Of a stretch of 64,000 nt of DNA, positions 14,712 through 23,370 are shown piece after piece. The position numbers were made by a program, and so were the translations under genes. The stretch spans positions 1 to 64,000 of the forward strand of contig ONMR01000001.1 of assembly GCA_900318995.1 (NCBI GenBank), read 5' to 3'. Below the pieces are notes generated by a model that had not been told where the DNA came from, made no database searches, and saw only the letters and a program-made list of their open reading frames with translations. Source of the DNA: an uncultured Prevotellaceae bacterium (GTDB taxonomy: Bacteria; Bacteroidota; Bacteroidia; Bacteroidales; Bacteroidaceae). The number at the start of each line of letters is the position of its first letter. The stretch's first letter is position 1.

Positions 14712-17363
14712 ATGAAGATGAAGTTCAGACTCAAACATATCATAATCCTTCTGTTGCCGCTGCTGTCAGGGCAGACCATGACGGCTCAGACAGATGAAAC
14801 TGTCGGACAGGACAGTCCTGTGATACTCTATTCGGGTACGCCCAAGCGTTATGAGATAGCTGACATTATGGTAACCGGACTGGAAGAGAATAACCATAAG
14901 ACACTCATAAAACTGTCCGGCCTTAGTGTAGGACAGCGTGTTTCAGTACCGGGGGCCGACATTACCGAAGCTATGAAACGTCTGTGGGCGACAGGTCTGT
15001 TTGCCAATGTCAAGATCCGAGCCCAGAAGATTGTTGGCGACAGGATCTGGCTGGATTTTTACATCGAGCAGAATCCCAAGATAAAGGAGGTTGTGTTTCA
15101 TGGAGTCCGCAAGGGTGAGGCTTCCGAGTTGGAGGATAAGATAGGAATGTTTCCCGGCAGCCAGATTACCCAGAACGCCTTGAACCGTTCGGAGAAACTG
15201 ATCAGCAAGTACTATGATGAAAAAGGTTTCAAGGATGCCGATGTCCGTGTACAGCAGCGCTCCGAGCCGGATGAGGACGGTTTGGCATATGTGGATGTTT
15301 TCATAGACAAGAAAGACAAGGTCAAGGTCCGCACCATACATCTTGCCGGAAATGAAGCCATTTCTGACAAGATGATCAAGAGGCTCATGAAAAAGACCAA
15401 TGAGAAACAGAAGCTCAGTGAGTTCTTCCGCACCAAGAAATTCGTCAACGAGGAGTATGAGGGTGATAAGGACAAGATTATGGAAAAGTATGGAGAGCTT
15501 GGCTATCGTGACGCTTACATTACCCTAGACAGTGTTTCAACTAATGTGGAGGATAATACGGTTGATGTATGGCTGAGTTTTGATGAAGGTGAAAAATACT
15601 ATGTCCGCAACATCACCTGGGTGGGCAATACCATCTACACCAGTGAAGAGCTCTCTGATATGCTGGGAATGGAGAAGGGTGATGTCTTCAACCAGAAGAA
15701 ACTTAATGACCGGGTTAAAGACGATGAGGATGCCATTGGTAAGGAATACTACAATAAAGGTTACGTTGCTTTCCGTCTTGAGCCGGTCGAGGCCAATGTC
15801 GTGGAAGATTCGATAGATCTGGAAATGCGTATAGCCGAAGGTCCTCAGGCCACTATTAACCGTGTGCTTATTCACGGCAATGACCGTGTATATGAGAACG
15901 TGGTGCGCCGTGAGCTCTATACCCGTCCGGGTGACACTTTCTCTTATGATGCTTTGGAACGTTCCTTCCGAGCTGTGGCTAATATGGGACATTTTGAACA
16001 GACTACAATCAATCCCGATGTCCGCACGGATCCGTCGGACGCCAGTACGGTTGACATAGACTGGCAGCTTGAGAGCAAGAGCAATGACCAGGTGGAACTC
16101 TCCATGGGTTGGGGCCAGACAGGTGTAATTGGCAGGGTAGCGCTCAAATTCACCAATTTCAGCATGTACAACCTGTTCCATAAGAGTGACAATTACCGTC
16201 TGTTCCTGCCTCAGGGCGACGGCCAGACCCTCTCTCTCAGTGCTCAGACAAACGGTCAGTATTATCAGTCTTACAGCGTATCCTTCCTGGAGCCGTGGCT
16301 TGGAGGCAAGCGTCCAAATTCGTTGTCGGTAGGTCTGTACTACTCCAAGCAGACAGATATAAGCAGCAACTATTACAATTCAGCCTATTACCAGAACATG
16401 TACAACTATATGTACGGTTACGGTAATTATTACGGTGGATACGGTAATTATTACAACAACTATGAATCCTATTATGATCCCGACAAGTATATTACGATGT
16501 TGGGAGCAAGCATAGGATGGGGAAAACGTCTGCATTGGCCGGATGATTACTTTACCTTCTTCACGGAACTCTCCTATACAAGGTATAACCTGAAACAGTG
16601 GTCATACTTCCTTATCAACAATGGTACCTGTAACAATATAAACCTGGGATTCACCATATCACGTTCCACGATAGACAATCCGTATTTTCCGCGCACAGGC
16701 TCCGATTTCGCCTTCTCCGCTTATTTTACTCCTCCATATTCATTGTGGGACGGTATAGACTACAAGAATCTGGCTTCGGACAGGACATCGGCCACCTATC
16801 AGGATGAGTTGCGTCAGAAACATAAGTGGATAGAGTACAACAAATGGAAGTTCCGCAGCCGAACCTATACTTCACTGACCAACGGCCCAAAGAAACGTCT
16901 GGTGCTGATGACCCGTTTTGACTTTGGCCTGTTGGGACATTACAATAAGTATAAGAAGTCTCCGTTTGAGACATTCATGATGGGTGGTGACGGAATGAGC
17001 GGCGGTTCATACACATATGCTACAGAGATAATAGGATTGCGCGGATATGACAACGGTGCCCTTACACCTTATTCGGACGGTTACGCATATACCCGCATGT
17101 CGGCCGAACTTCGCTATCCGCTCCTGATGGAGAACTCCACCATCATCTATGCACTGGCTTTTGTTGAGGGCGGTAATGCATGGGACAGCATCGGCAAGTT
17201 CAACCCGTTTGACCTGAAACGTTCGGCGGGTGCAGGTGTCAGGATATTCCTCCCGATGGTTGGTCTTATGGGTATTGACTGGGCTTACGGATTTGATCCT
17301 GTCAATGGATCCAGACGCTATGCGGGCAGTCAGGTACATTTTGTTCTTGGACAGGAATTTTAA
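14712..17363 (+). CDS. bamA: Outer-membrane assembly factor BamA
   Basis: The 883-residue Omp85 protein inserts beta barrels into the outer membrane. A signal peptide (IIILLLPLLSGQTMTAQ) precedes about five POTRA domains (residues about 45-430; for example ADIMVTGLEENNHKTLIKLSGL and VRNITWVGNTIYTSEEL). A C-terminal barrel ends in the aromatic signature VHFVLGQEF. A Tyr/Gly/Asn-rich loop (residues about 552-592, YGYGNYYGGYGNYYNNY) is an unusual insertion in the first third of the barrel. It is followed by three OmpH/Skp genes, periplasmic chaperones that deliver its substrates. Confidence 0.96.
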   Translation: MKMKFRLKHIIILLLPLLSGQTMTAQTDETVGQDSPVILYSGTPKRYEIADIMVTGLEENNHKTLIKLSGLSVGQRVSVPGADITEAMKRLWATGLFANVKIRAQKIVGDRIWLDFYIEQNPKIKEVVFHGVRKGEASELEDKIGMFPGSQITQNALNRSEKLISKYYDEKGFKDADVRVQQRSEPDEDGLAYVDVFIDKKDKVKVRTIHLAGNEAISDKMIKRLMKKTNEKQKLSEFFRTKKFVNEEYEGDKDKIMEKYGELGYRDAYITLDSVSTNVEDNTVDVWLSFDEGEKYYVRNITWVGNTIYTSEELSDMLGMEKGDVFNQKKLNDRVKDDEDAIGKEYYNKGYVAFRLEPVEANVVEDSIDLEMRIAEGPQATINRVLIHGNDRVYENVVRRELYTRPGDTFSYDALERSFRAVANMGHFEQTTINPDVRTDPSDASTVDIDWQLESKSNDQVELSMGWGQTGVIGRVALKFTNFSMYNLFHKSDNYRLFLPQGDGQTLSLSAQTNGQYYQSYSVSFLEPWLGGKRPNSLSVGLYYSKQTDISSNYYNSAYYQNMYNYMYGYGNYYGGYGNYYNNYESYYDPDKYITMLGASIGWGKRLHWPDDYFTFFTELSYTRYNLKQWSYFLINNGTCNNINLGFTISRSTIDNPYFPRTGSDFAFSAYFTPPYSLWDGIDYKNLASDRTSATYQDELRQKHKWIEYNKWKFRSRTYTSLTNGPKKRLVLMTRFDFGLLGHYNKYKKSPFETFMMGGDGMSGGSYTYATEIIGLRGYDNGALTPYSDGYAYTRMSAELRYPLLMENSTIIYALAFVEGGNAWDSIGKFNPFDLKRSAGAGVRIFLPMVGLMGIDWAYGFDPVNGSRRYAGSQVHFVLGQEF

Positions 17364-17406
17364 CCTGACACGTAAAACGGTTATATTAAAGGAAAACGAA
17401 AGTATT

Positions 17407-17922
17407 ATGAAAAAGATGATTTCAATCGCAGCAATGGTGCTGTTTTTCTGCATCACCGCAGGTGCGCAGAAGTTTGCATTGGTTGATATGGAGTATATCC
17501 TGAACAGGATTCCGGCATATGAGCGTGCCAACGAGCAGCTCAACCAGTTCTCAAAACGTTGGCAGGCCGAAGTCGAGGCTCTGAACCTTGAGGCCCAGAC
17601 CCTTTATAAGAACTATCAGAATGAGTCTCTTTTCCTTTCCGAAGAGCAGAAAGCCAAGAAGGAAGAGGAGATAGTGGCCAAGGAGAAGCAGGCCAGTGAG
17701 CTTAAACGCCAGTATTTCGGTCCTGACGGTGAGCTTTACAAGAAACAGGAGAGCCTGATGGCTCCTATCCAGGATGAGATTTATGAGGCCATCAAGCAGA
17801 TAAGCGAAGCCGAAGGTTATCAGGTAGTGATAGACCGTTCATCCGCCAGCAGCATGATTTATGCTTCGCCAAAGATAGACATCAGCAATGAGGTTCTCAA
17901 GAAACTGGGTTATTCCAACTAA
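17407..17922 (+). CDS. OmpH/Skp family periplasmic chaperone, copy 1
   Basis: The 171-residue product uses the ATG at 17407, which gives a clean signal peptide (MISIAAMVLFFCITAGAQ). The longer open frame upstream overlaps bamA and is not needed. The mature part begins KFALVDMEYILNRIP, as in OmpH, then a charged coiled-coil arm (about 50-110), and ends IDISNEVLKKLGY. It should act as a trimeric holdase for outer-membrane proteins in the periplasm. It lies 43 bases after bamA. Confidence 0.9.
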   Translation: MKKMISIAAMVLFFCITAGAQKFALVDMEYILNRIPAYERANEQLNQFSKRWQAEVEALNLEAQTLYKNYQNESLFLSEEQKAKKEEEIVAKEKQASELKRQYFGPDGELYKKQESLMAPIQDEIYEAIKQISEAEGYQVVIDRSSASSMIYASPKIDISNEVLKKLGYSN

Positions 17923-17927
17923 ATACA

Positions 17928-17935
17928 TATCTTTG
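17928..17935 (+). promoter_or_regulatory. Possible internal -7 box before OmpH copy 2
   Basis: TATCTTTG matches TAnnTTTG exactly, 34 bases before the start at 17970. No good -33 box is seen. Confidence 0.35.
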
Positions 17936-17969
17936 CAGTAATTAATCTGAAATAAATAACAGACTCAAT

Positions 17970-18473
17970 ATGAAAAAGACAATCATTATTGCGCTTATGG
18001 CAATTTTGCCTTTCGGCGCTTTCGCACAGAAATTCGGTCACATCAATTCAAATGATATCATTCCGCTCATGGCTGAGTACAAGAGTGCCCAGACTGAATT
18101 GGAGGAACTTCAGAAACAGTACATGGAGGAACTCGATTACATGCAGAAAGAGTATCAGAAGAAAGAGGATGATTACATTGCAAACCGTGAGACACTTCCT
18201 GAGAGTATCCGTACCCGCAGGGAGCAGGAACTAGGTGAGGGCCAGCAGAAGATAACCAAGTACTATCAGGATTGCCAGATCAATCTTGAAAACAAGTCCA
18301 ATGAACTGATGGGTAACATTTCATCCAAGGTCCTGAAGGCCATTCAGGCAGTAGGTGAGGAGGGTCAATATGTCTGCATATTCAACATTGCAGATGGTGT
18401 TATTCCTTTCGTCAGTTCTACTTTGACTATCGATGTAACAGAGGCTGTAAAGGCCAAACTGGGCATCAAGTAA
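17970..18473 (+). CDS. OmpH/Skp family periplasmic chaperone, copy 2
   Basis: The 167-residue product has the signal peptide IIIALMAILPFGAFAQ. It starts mature as KFGHINSNDIIPLMAEYKSA and has a Lys/Glu/Gln-rich coiled coil at about residues 45-110. It ends with STLTIDVTEAVKAKLGI, the conserved OmpH tail. It belongs to the chaperone set encoded after bamA and is closer to copy 3 than to copy 1 in its opening motif (FGxI). Confidence 0.9.
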   Translation: MKKTIIIALMAILPFGAFAQKFGHINSNDIIPLMAEYKSAQTELEELQKQYMEELDYMQKEYQKKEDDYIANRETLPESIRTRREQELGEGQQKITKYYQDCQINLENKSNELMGNISSKVLKAIQAVGEEGQYVCIFNIADGVIPFVSSTLTIDVTEAVKAKLGIK

Positions 18474-18494
18474 TATAGGCATACAGATACAGTG

Positions 18495-18524
18495 AGGGGA
18501 ACCGGCCGAAGGCCCGATTCCCCT
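18495..18524 (+). terminator. Hairpin between OmpH copies 2 and 3
   Basis: AGGGGAA pairs with TTCCCCT, and an inner GGCC / GGCC pair closes a GAA loop. Only TATTGG follows, so this is a weak terminator or an RNA-stability element within the operon. Confidence 0.5.
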
Positions 18525-18550
18525 TATTGGTTAACAATAAACCATTGTAC

Positions 18551-19135
18551 ATGAAAACTTCAAGAATCTTATTTTTGATTGTACTGTTGAGCGTGACCAC
18601 TCTGCTTTCAGCTCAGGAAGGTAAGTTCGGCTACATTGATTTCAACGGTACACTCAGACTCATGCCTGAGTATATGGAAGCTCAGATAATTCTGCTAAAG
18701 ACACAGTCTGATTACCGCGAAGAGATTGAGCGCTCCAAGCAGGAATTTGAGAGACAGTACATCGATTTCATGCTTGAACAGGATTACCTTTCGCCTTCGA
18801 TTGTGGCTAAGAGGCAAAAAGAGCTTCAGCTGCTTATGGACAATAACGCCGAATTCAGGGATAAGGTTCAATCAGAGCTTGAAACCAAACGTAATGAACT
18901 GCTTTTACCGCTCAAGAATAAACTGATGAAGGCAGTGTCCGAAATCAGTAAGGAGCAGGATCTGGATTACGTAATTGATACGGGCAAGGGTGCATACCTC
19001 TTCATTAATCCTGATAAGGGAGTTGATATATCGGAAGTGGTTTACAAGAAACTTGGCATAGATAACATACCGGACAAAGTGGTTGAGCAGGGACAGCCTG
19101 TCATCATGCAGAATTCTGACAAAAACGGAAAATAA
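18551..19135 (+). CDS. OmpH/Skp family periplasmic chaperone, copy 3
   Basis: The 194-residue product uses the ATG at 18551, which gives the signal peptide ILFLIVLLSVTTLLSAQ; an in-frame GTG-like start 24 bases upstream lacks support. The mature part opens GKFGYIDFNGTLRLMPEYMEAQ, has a coiled coil at about 50-125 and the OmpH tail VDISEVVYKKLGI. About 25 extra polar residues follow the tail (DNIPDKVVEQGQPVIMQNSD...), absent from copies 1 and 2. It lies 9 bases before murI. Confidence 0.88.
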   Translation: MKTSRILFLIVLLSVTTLLSAQEGKFGYIDFNGTLRLMPEYMEAQIILLKTQSDYREEIERSKQEFERQYIDFMLEQDYLSPSIVAKRQKELQLLMDNNAEFRDKVQSELETKRNELLLPLKNKLMKAVSEISKEQDLDYVIDTGKGAYLFINPDKGVDISEVVYKKLGIDNIPDKVVEQGQPVIMQNSDKNGK

Positions 19136-19144
19136 CATAAAGCA

Positions 19145-19987
19145 ATGAGCAAGACCCTATTATCAGAAAAGCCCGGCCCCATCGGTATATTTGATTCGGG
19201 ATACGGTGGCTTGACCATTCTTAAGCATATTCGCAGCCTGATGCCGGATTATGATTATATCTATTTGGGAGATAACGCCAGGACCCCTTATGGTACACGT
19301 TCCTTTCAAGTGGTATATGAGTATACCCTTCAGTGTGTGACCAAGCTTTTTGAAATGGGCAGTCATCTGGTAATATTGGCTTGTAACACGGCGTCGGCCA
19401 AGGCTCTGAGAACAATTCAGCAGATAGACCTGCCCCGCCTGGACGCTACCCGCCGTGTACTTGGAATAATACGACCAACGGTCGAATCCATCGGTGAATT
19501 GACCCAATCCCGCCACGTGGGGCTCTTGGCAACTCCCGGAACTGTCAAGTCTTTATCTTATCCTCTTGAAATCAATAAGCTTTATCCCGATATCAAGGTA
19601 ACCGGTGAATCCTGTCCAATATGGGTTCCATTGGTAGAGGCTGGAGAGTCTCAGTCAGACGGTGCCGATTATTTTGTCAGACGGCATATAGACAATCTTC
19701 TGGCCAAAGACGCTGAAATCGACACCATCATCCTGGGGTGCACCCACTATCCTCTGCTGCTTGACAAGATACGCAGGTACGTTCCGGACGGAATCAGGAT
19801 TGTCTCACAGGGAGAATATGTCTCCACGTCTCTCAAAAACTATCTGGAGCGGCATCCCGAGATGGATTCACGCTGCACAAAGGGATCCACATGCCGTTAC
19901 TATACGACCGAATCAGTAGAGACATTCCTTCCAAACGCTTCAATTTTCCTGAATTCGGCCATAGACGCCGATTCAGTCACTCTCTGA
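19145..19987 (+). CDS. murI: Glutamate racemase
   Basis: The 280-residue cytoplasmic enzyme makes D-glutamate for peptidoglycan. Both catalytic cysteines are visible in the usual contexts: LACNTASAKAL (about residue 79) and ILGCTHYPLL (about residue 200). The N-terminal IGIFDSGYGGLTIL and GDNARTPYG motifs are standard. It ends the envelope cluster and overlaps the convergent permease gene by 15 bases. Confidence 0.96.
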   Translation: MSKTLLSEKPGPIGIFDSGYGGLTILKHIRSLMPDYDYIYLGDNARTPYGTRSFQVVYEYTLQCVTKLFEMGSHLVILACNTASAKALRTIQQIDLPRLDATRRVLGIIRPTVESIGELTQSRHVGLLATPGTVKSLSYPLEINKLYPDIKVTGESCPIWVPLVEAGESQSDGADYFVRRHIDNLLAKDAEIDTIILGCTHYPLLLDKIRRYVPDGIRIVSQGEYVSTSLKNYLERHPEMDSRCTKGSTCRYYTTESVETFLPNASIFLNSAIDADSVTL

Positions 19988-21211
19988 ATTCCGGATAAAC
20001 CGTCTGGCTATTGGCCCTATCGGGCGAACAGAAAGGAAACTGACCACAAGAACTGTGACCAGCACAAGCATTATGTCCTGTATTTTAATGCTTACCGGGT
20101 AGGCGTCTACAATGAAATTGCCTGCTGCTCCCAGGGATATAAAACCGTATTTCTGTTGCAGCAGCACTGCGGTCACACCCAGGAGAAGACCTGACACGGC
20201 TCCTATCAGTGATATCATAACGCCATTGTATATAAAGATCTTTTCAATAGTCCTGCGGCTTGCGCCCATTGATCCCAGCAGCTTGGCATCCTGCTGTTTC
20301 TCAACCATAAGCATTATGAGTGAGCCAATAATGTTGAAACATGCTATGAGCAGTATGAAAGTCAGGAACAGGTAGGAAATGAATTTTTCAAGTTTAAAGA
20401 CCTTGAACACATCCTGCTGCTGTCTGATACGGTCCTGTACTTCAAAACCGGGGCCCAGCAGATCCTCCAGTTGCCGCATGGCCTTTCTGAGTGAAGTGCC
20501 GCGGATGGTCTTTATTTCCAGAGCCGATGCCTCATTTTCGCGGTTAGTCAGCTGTTGCGCCAGATCCAGGGATATAAGAACGTAATTGTCATCGTACTTT
20601 TCCTGCTCAACTAGGAAAGCTACGCCGGGTGAATATATCCTGGCCTGATTGAATGATGCTGCGGGATTGGTCAGATTCACCCGGCCGTCTTTCTTGGGAA
20701 CCGAAATCAGGAAAGGATCTGACGGTTTCATGCCGCAGTTCATCCTGTTGATAAGCCCTATACCGGGTATGCCGTAATTGCACACCTCATCCTTGAGCAT
20801 GAATATTCCGTCGCCTTTAAGAAGGTTTTCAATTCCGGCAAGGTCATGGAAACTCTCCTCAACTCCCTTGATTACGGCAATGTGTTGCTTGCTCTTGTAA
20901 CTGATCAGGGCCTGTTCCTCAAGAGTGAATGCCGATACTTCAACAAAATCGAGCGAAGATGCCTTAAGGATACGTTCATCATTCATGCTGAAGAACTTCT
21001 TATCAGCCGGAACCACTTTTATTTCCGGATCAAAATCCCTGAACAGGGACTCCACCAGTTCATGAAAACCGTTGAAAACGGAAAGAGTGCAGATCAGGGC
21101 AAAAGACGCCAGCATGATTCCAGCCACCGAGATGGCCGAGATCACGTTTATCACGTTGTGGCTCTTTTTGGCAAAGAGATAACGGTGGGCTATGAATAGA
21201 GGCAGTTTCAC
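19973..21211 (-). CDS. LolC/LolE-type ABC transporter permease (FtsX family)
   Basis: The 412-residue inner-membrane protein has one N-terminal membrane segment (NVISAISVAGIMLASFALIC), a periplasmic domain of about 220 residues, and three C-terminal membrane segments (for example YLFLTFILLIACFNIIGSLIML). This is the MacB/FtsX layout of the lipoprotein-releasing permeases. LLGSMGASRRTIEKIFIYNG is the cytoplasmic coupling region. A matching ATPase is not in the window. It overlaps the rbfA stop by 4 bases. Confidence 0.88.
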   Translation of the reverse strand: MKLPLFIAHRYLFAKKSHNVINVISAISVAGIMLASFALICTLSVFNGFHELVESLFRDFDPEIKVVPADKKFFSMNDERILKASSLDFVEVSAFTLEEQALISYKSKQHIAVIKGVEESFHDLAGIENLLKGDGIFMLKDEVCNYGIPGIGLINRMNCGMKPSDPFLISVPKKDGRVNLTNPAASFNQARIYSPGVAFLVEQEKYDDNYVLISLDLAQQLTNRENEASALEIKTIRGTSLRKAMRQLEDLLGPGFEVQDRIRQQQDVFKVFKLEKFISYLFLTFILLIACFNIIGSLIMLMVEKQQDAKLLGSMGASRRTIEKIFIYNGVMISLIGAVSGLLLGVTAVLLQQKYGFISLGAAGNFIVDAYPVSIKIQDIMLVLVTVLVVSFLSVRPIGPIARRFIRNSESD

Positions 21212-21543
21212 TTTTTGAGCAATTCGTCTATATGGGCCATGTAATCAATGGTCTTGTCCAGGAAGAAACGCAGTTCCGGTATGATGCGGAGCTGATGCCT
21301 TACCCTCTGGCCAAAATCATATCTGATATCCTTTACATTGGCATTTATGTTCTTAACGGTCTCCTCGCCCTTTTCTGACGGAAAGACGCTCAGATAAACA
21401 CTGGCTATGCTCAGGTCACTGCTTATCTTCACCTCACTTACCGTAATCATAAGTCCATGGGTAAGTTTGGTCTGATAGAGGAACAGTTCACTTAGTTCTT
21501 TCTGAATCAGCCTGGCTATTTTCTGTTGTCTTGTACTGTCCAT
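21208..21543 (-). CDS. rbfA: Ribosome-binding factor A
   Basis: The 111-residue KH-like protein helps mature the 30S subunit by binding 16S rRNA near helix 1. STRQQKIARLIQKELSELF at the N-terminus, SDLSIASVYLSVFP in the middle and VRHQLRIIPELRFFLDKTI near the end are typical. The gene is 20 bases after the methyltransferase and overlaps the permease start (ATGA type). Confidence 0.93.
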   Translation of the reverse strand: MDSTRQQKIARLIQKELSELFLYQTKLTHGLMITVSEVKISSDLSIASVYLSVFPSEKGEETVKNINANVKDIRYDFGQRVRHQLRIIPELRFFLDKTIDYMAHIDELLKK

Positions 21544-21563
21544 ATCTCAATTCTCAATTATGC

Positions 21564-22232
21564 TCAATTAGTCTTTCGGATTATTGTCAGTCCGTCCCGT
21601 ACAGGAATCATTGCCACCTCCACGCGTCCATCGGCTGCGGCCATGTCATTGAAACGTTTCACCGCTACTGTCTGCGGATCTGAATCGTAATTGGAGTCTA
21701 CCACATGTCCGTCCCAGAGAGTGTTGTCGGCTAGCATATAGCCTCCCGGTTTGAGATAATCCATCAGAACGTTATAATAATCGGGATATTCCCTCTTTTC
21801 TGCATCCAGAAAGATCATGTCAAACATCAGTCCCAGTCCGGGAACTGTCTCAAGTGCATCCCCAATGTGGAGAATGATACGGTCCGAAAAAGGAGAATCA
21901 TCAAATCCTTTTCTGATGAAATCCTCCAATTCATCGTCAATTTCAATTGTGTGTACCCTTCCGCCTTCGGGGAGAGACTCGGCAATGCATAAGGTTGCAT
22001 AGCCAGTGAAAGTACCAACCTCGAGTACCATTTGCGGCCTGATCATGGATACAAGCATACTGATCAGTCTTCCCTGGATATGCCCTGAGGCCATACGCGG
22101 GTTGAGCATCTTCAGGTTTGTCTCTCTGTAGATGCGTTTGAGCAGACTGCTTTCCGGCTGGATGTGGGCTGAGATGTACTCTTCTATCCTGTCTTCGCCG
22201 GTATATCCTATTCCCTGTCCGGAAGTAGACAT
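21564..22232 (-). CDS. O-methyltransferase of the COMT/Methyltransf_3 type
   Basis: The 222-residue SAM-dependent enzyme is typed by LEVGTFTGYATLCIAESL (motif I), VHTIEIDDELEDF (motif II), MIFLDAEKREYPDYYN and LADNTLWDGHVV, the metal-binding signature. The substrate is unknown; related enzymes act on catechols or on tRNA (TrmR type). The ATG at 22232 is preferred over a TTG at 22295 that would run into the xerD promoter region. It leads the rbfA-permease operon. Confidence 0.88.
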   Translation of the reverse strand: MSTSGQGIGYTGEDRIEEYISAHIQPESSLLKRIYRETNLKMLNPRMASGHIQGRLISMLVSMIRPQMVLEVGTFTGYATLCIAESLPEGGRVHTIEIDDELEDFIRKGFDDSPFSDRIILHIGDALETVPGLGLMFDMIFLDAEKREYPDYYNVLMDYLKPGGYMLADNTLWDGHVVDSNYDSDPQTVAVKRFNDMAAADGRVEVAMIPVRDGLTIIRKTN

Positions 22233-22240
22233 ATTTTGTG

Positions 22241-22248
22241 TATCTTTG
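22241..22248 (+). promoter_or_regulatory. -7 box of xerD
   Basis: TATCTTTG matches the consensus exactly, 48 bases before the xerD start. The -33 box is not clear. Confidence 0.45.
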
Positions 22249-22296
22249 TGATGTACCGCAGTACTGAGCGCAAAGTTAATCGGTTTTTCTGACAAT

Positions 22297-23223
22297 ATGA
22301 ACAGTGTTGACGACCATAAGTCAAAAGATAAACACGGAGCGATGCTGAAACGCTACCGTCAGTATCTGCTTTTGGAAAAATCCCTTTCGCCCAATACCCT
22401 GGAGGCTTACATGGATGACGCTCTCAAACTCTTGGGATATATGGATGACTGTGGAACAGACCTGACCGAAGTCTCTCTGGATGACCTTCATGGCTTTGCT
22501 GCGGCCATGGGTGATATCGGAATAGCTCCGCGTTCACAGGCCAGGATCATATCGGGAGCCAAATCCCTGTTCCGTTTCCTGTTACTGGACGGTTACCGTC
22601 AGGATGACCCCAGCGAGTTGCTGGAGGCCCCCAAGACAGGCAGACATCTGCCCGATGTCCTGACTGTCGGAGAAATTGACAGTATTATTGGCCAGATAGA
22701 CCTGTCTTCGCCCGAGGGTCACCGCAACAGGGCAATGATAGAGGTTATGTACAGTTGCGGACTGCGTGTATCGGAACTGTGCACTCTTAAAATGGAGGAC
22801 CTGTTTCTGGAAGAAGGCTTCATCAGGGTGACCGGCAAGGGTAGCAAACAGCGACTTGTCCCTATTTCCGAAAGGGCTATCCATGAGATACAGAACTGGT
22901 TTAAGGATAGGTGCCATATAGACATAAAACCTGAAGCAACAGCTTTTGTGTTTGTAAGCAGGCGTCGCGGACGTCCATTGACTAGGGTAATGATTTTTGA
23001 CATTGTAAAAGAACTGACATCAAAGGCCGGAATAACCAAAACAGTCAGTCCCCACACTTTCCGTCACTCATTTGCCACCCATCTTCTGGAAGGCGGGGCC
23101 AATCTCCGTGCTATCCAATGTATGCTTGGTCATGAAAAAATCTCTACAACAGAAATCTATACCCATATAGACCGTAGCCGTTTGAGAGAGGAAATCATAA
23201 GCCATCATCCGCGCAATATATAG
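22297..23223 (+). CDS. xerD: Tyrosine recombinase XerD
   Basis: The 308-residue site-specific recombinase resolves chromosome dimers at dif together with XerC, also encoded in this window at 50696. An N-terminal SAM-like core-binding domain (about 15-105) is followed by the catalytic domain with Arg in YSCGLRVSEL, His-x-x-Arg in HTFRHSFATHLL, His in LGHEKISTTEIY and the nucleophile Tyr in IYTHID. The protein is a little longer than E. coli XerD (298). Its identity as XerD, not another Xer, is supported by the close standard pattern. Confidence 0.92.
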   Translation: MNSVDDHKSKDKHGAMLKRYRQYLLLEKSLSPNTLEAYMDDALKLLGYMDDCGTDLTEVSLDDLHGFAAAMGDIGIAPRSQARIISGAKSLFRFLLLDGYRQDDPSELLEAPKTGRHLPDVLTVGEIDSIIGQIDLSSPEGHRNRAMIEVMYSCGLRVSELCTLKMEDLFLEEGFIRVTGKGSKQRLVPISERAIHEIQNWFKDRCHIDIKPEATAFVFVSRRRGRPLTRVMIFDIVKELTSKAGITKTVSPHTFRHSFATHLLEGGANLRAIQCMLGHEKISTTEIYTHIDRSRLREEIISHHPRNI

Positions 23224-23283
23224 TTTTTCCGTTCACTTTTATTTAAAAAATACATTGTATTATAAAAAATATGGGCTATAAAC

Positions 23284-23314
23284 GTTGTAGCTCGCATTCT
23301 TTTTTGTAGTTTTG
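23284..23314 (+). promoter_or_regulatory. Promoter of the TPR lipoprotein gene
   Basis: TAGTTTTG (23307-23314) matches the -7 box. GTTG (23284-23287) lies 19 bases upstream as a 3/4 -33 box. The leader is about 50 bases. The gap 23224-23370 shows no other element. Confidence 0.6.
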
Positions 23315-23370
23315 CGCAAATATGCACTGAATAGGCAAAAATGTTTAACCAACAATTAATAACAAAAACT

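Noticed and set aside
17230..17406. A longer start for OmpH copy 1 inside bamA
   Set aside because: The ATG at 17407 begins a perfect signal peptide; the upstream part overlaps the conserved end of BamA.
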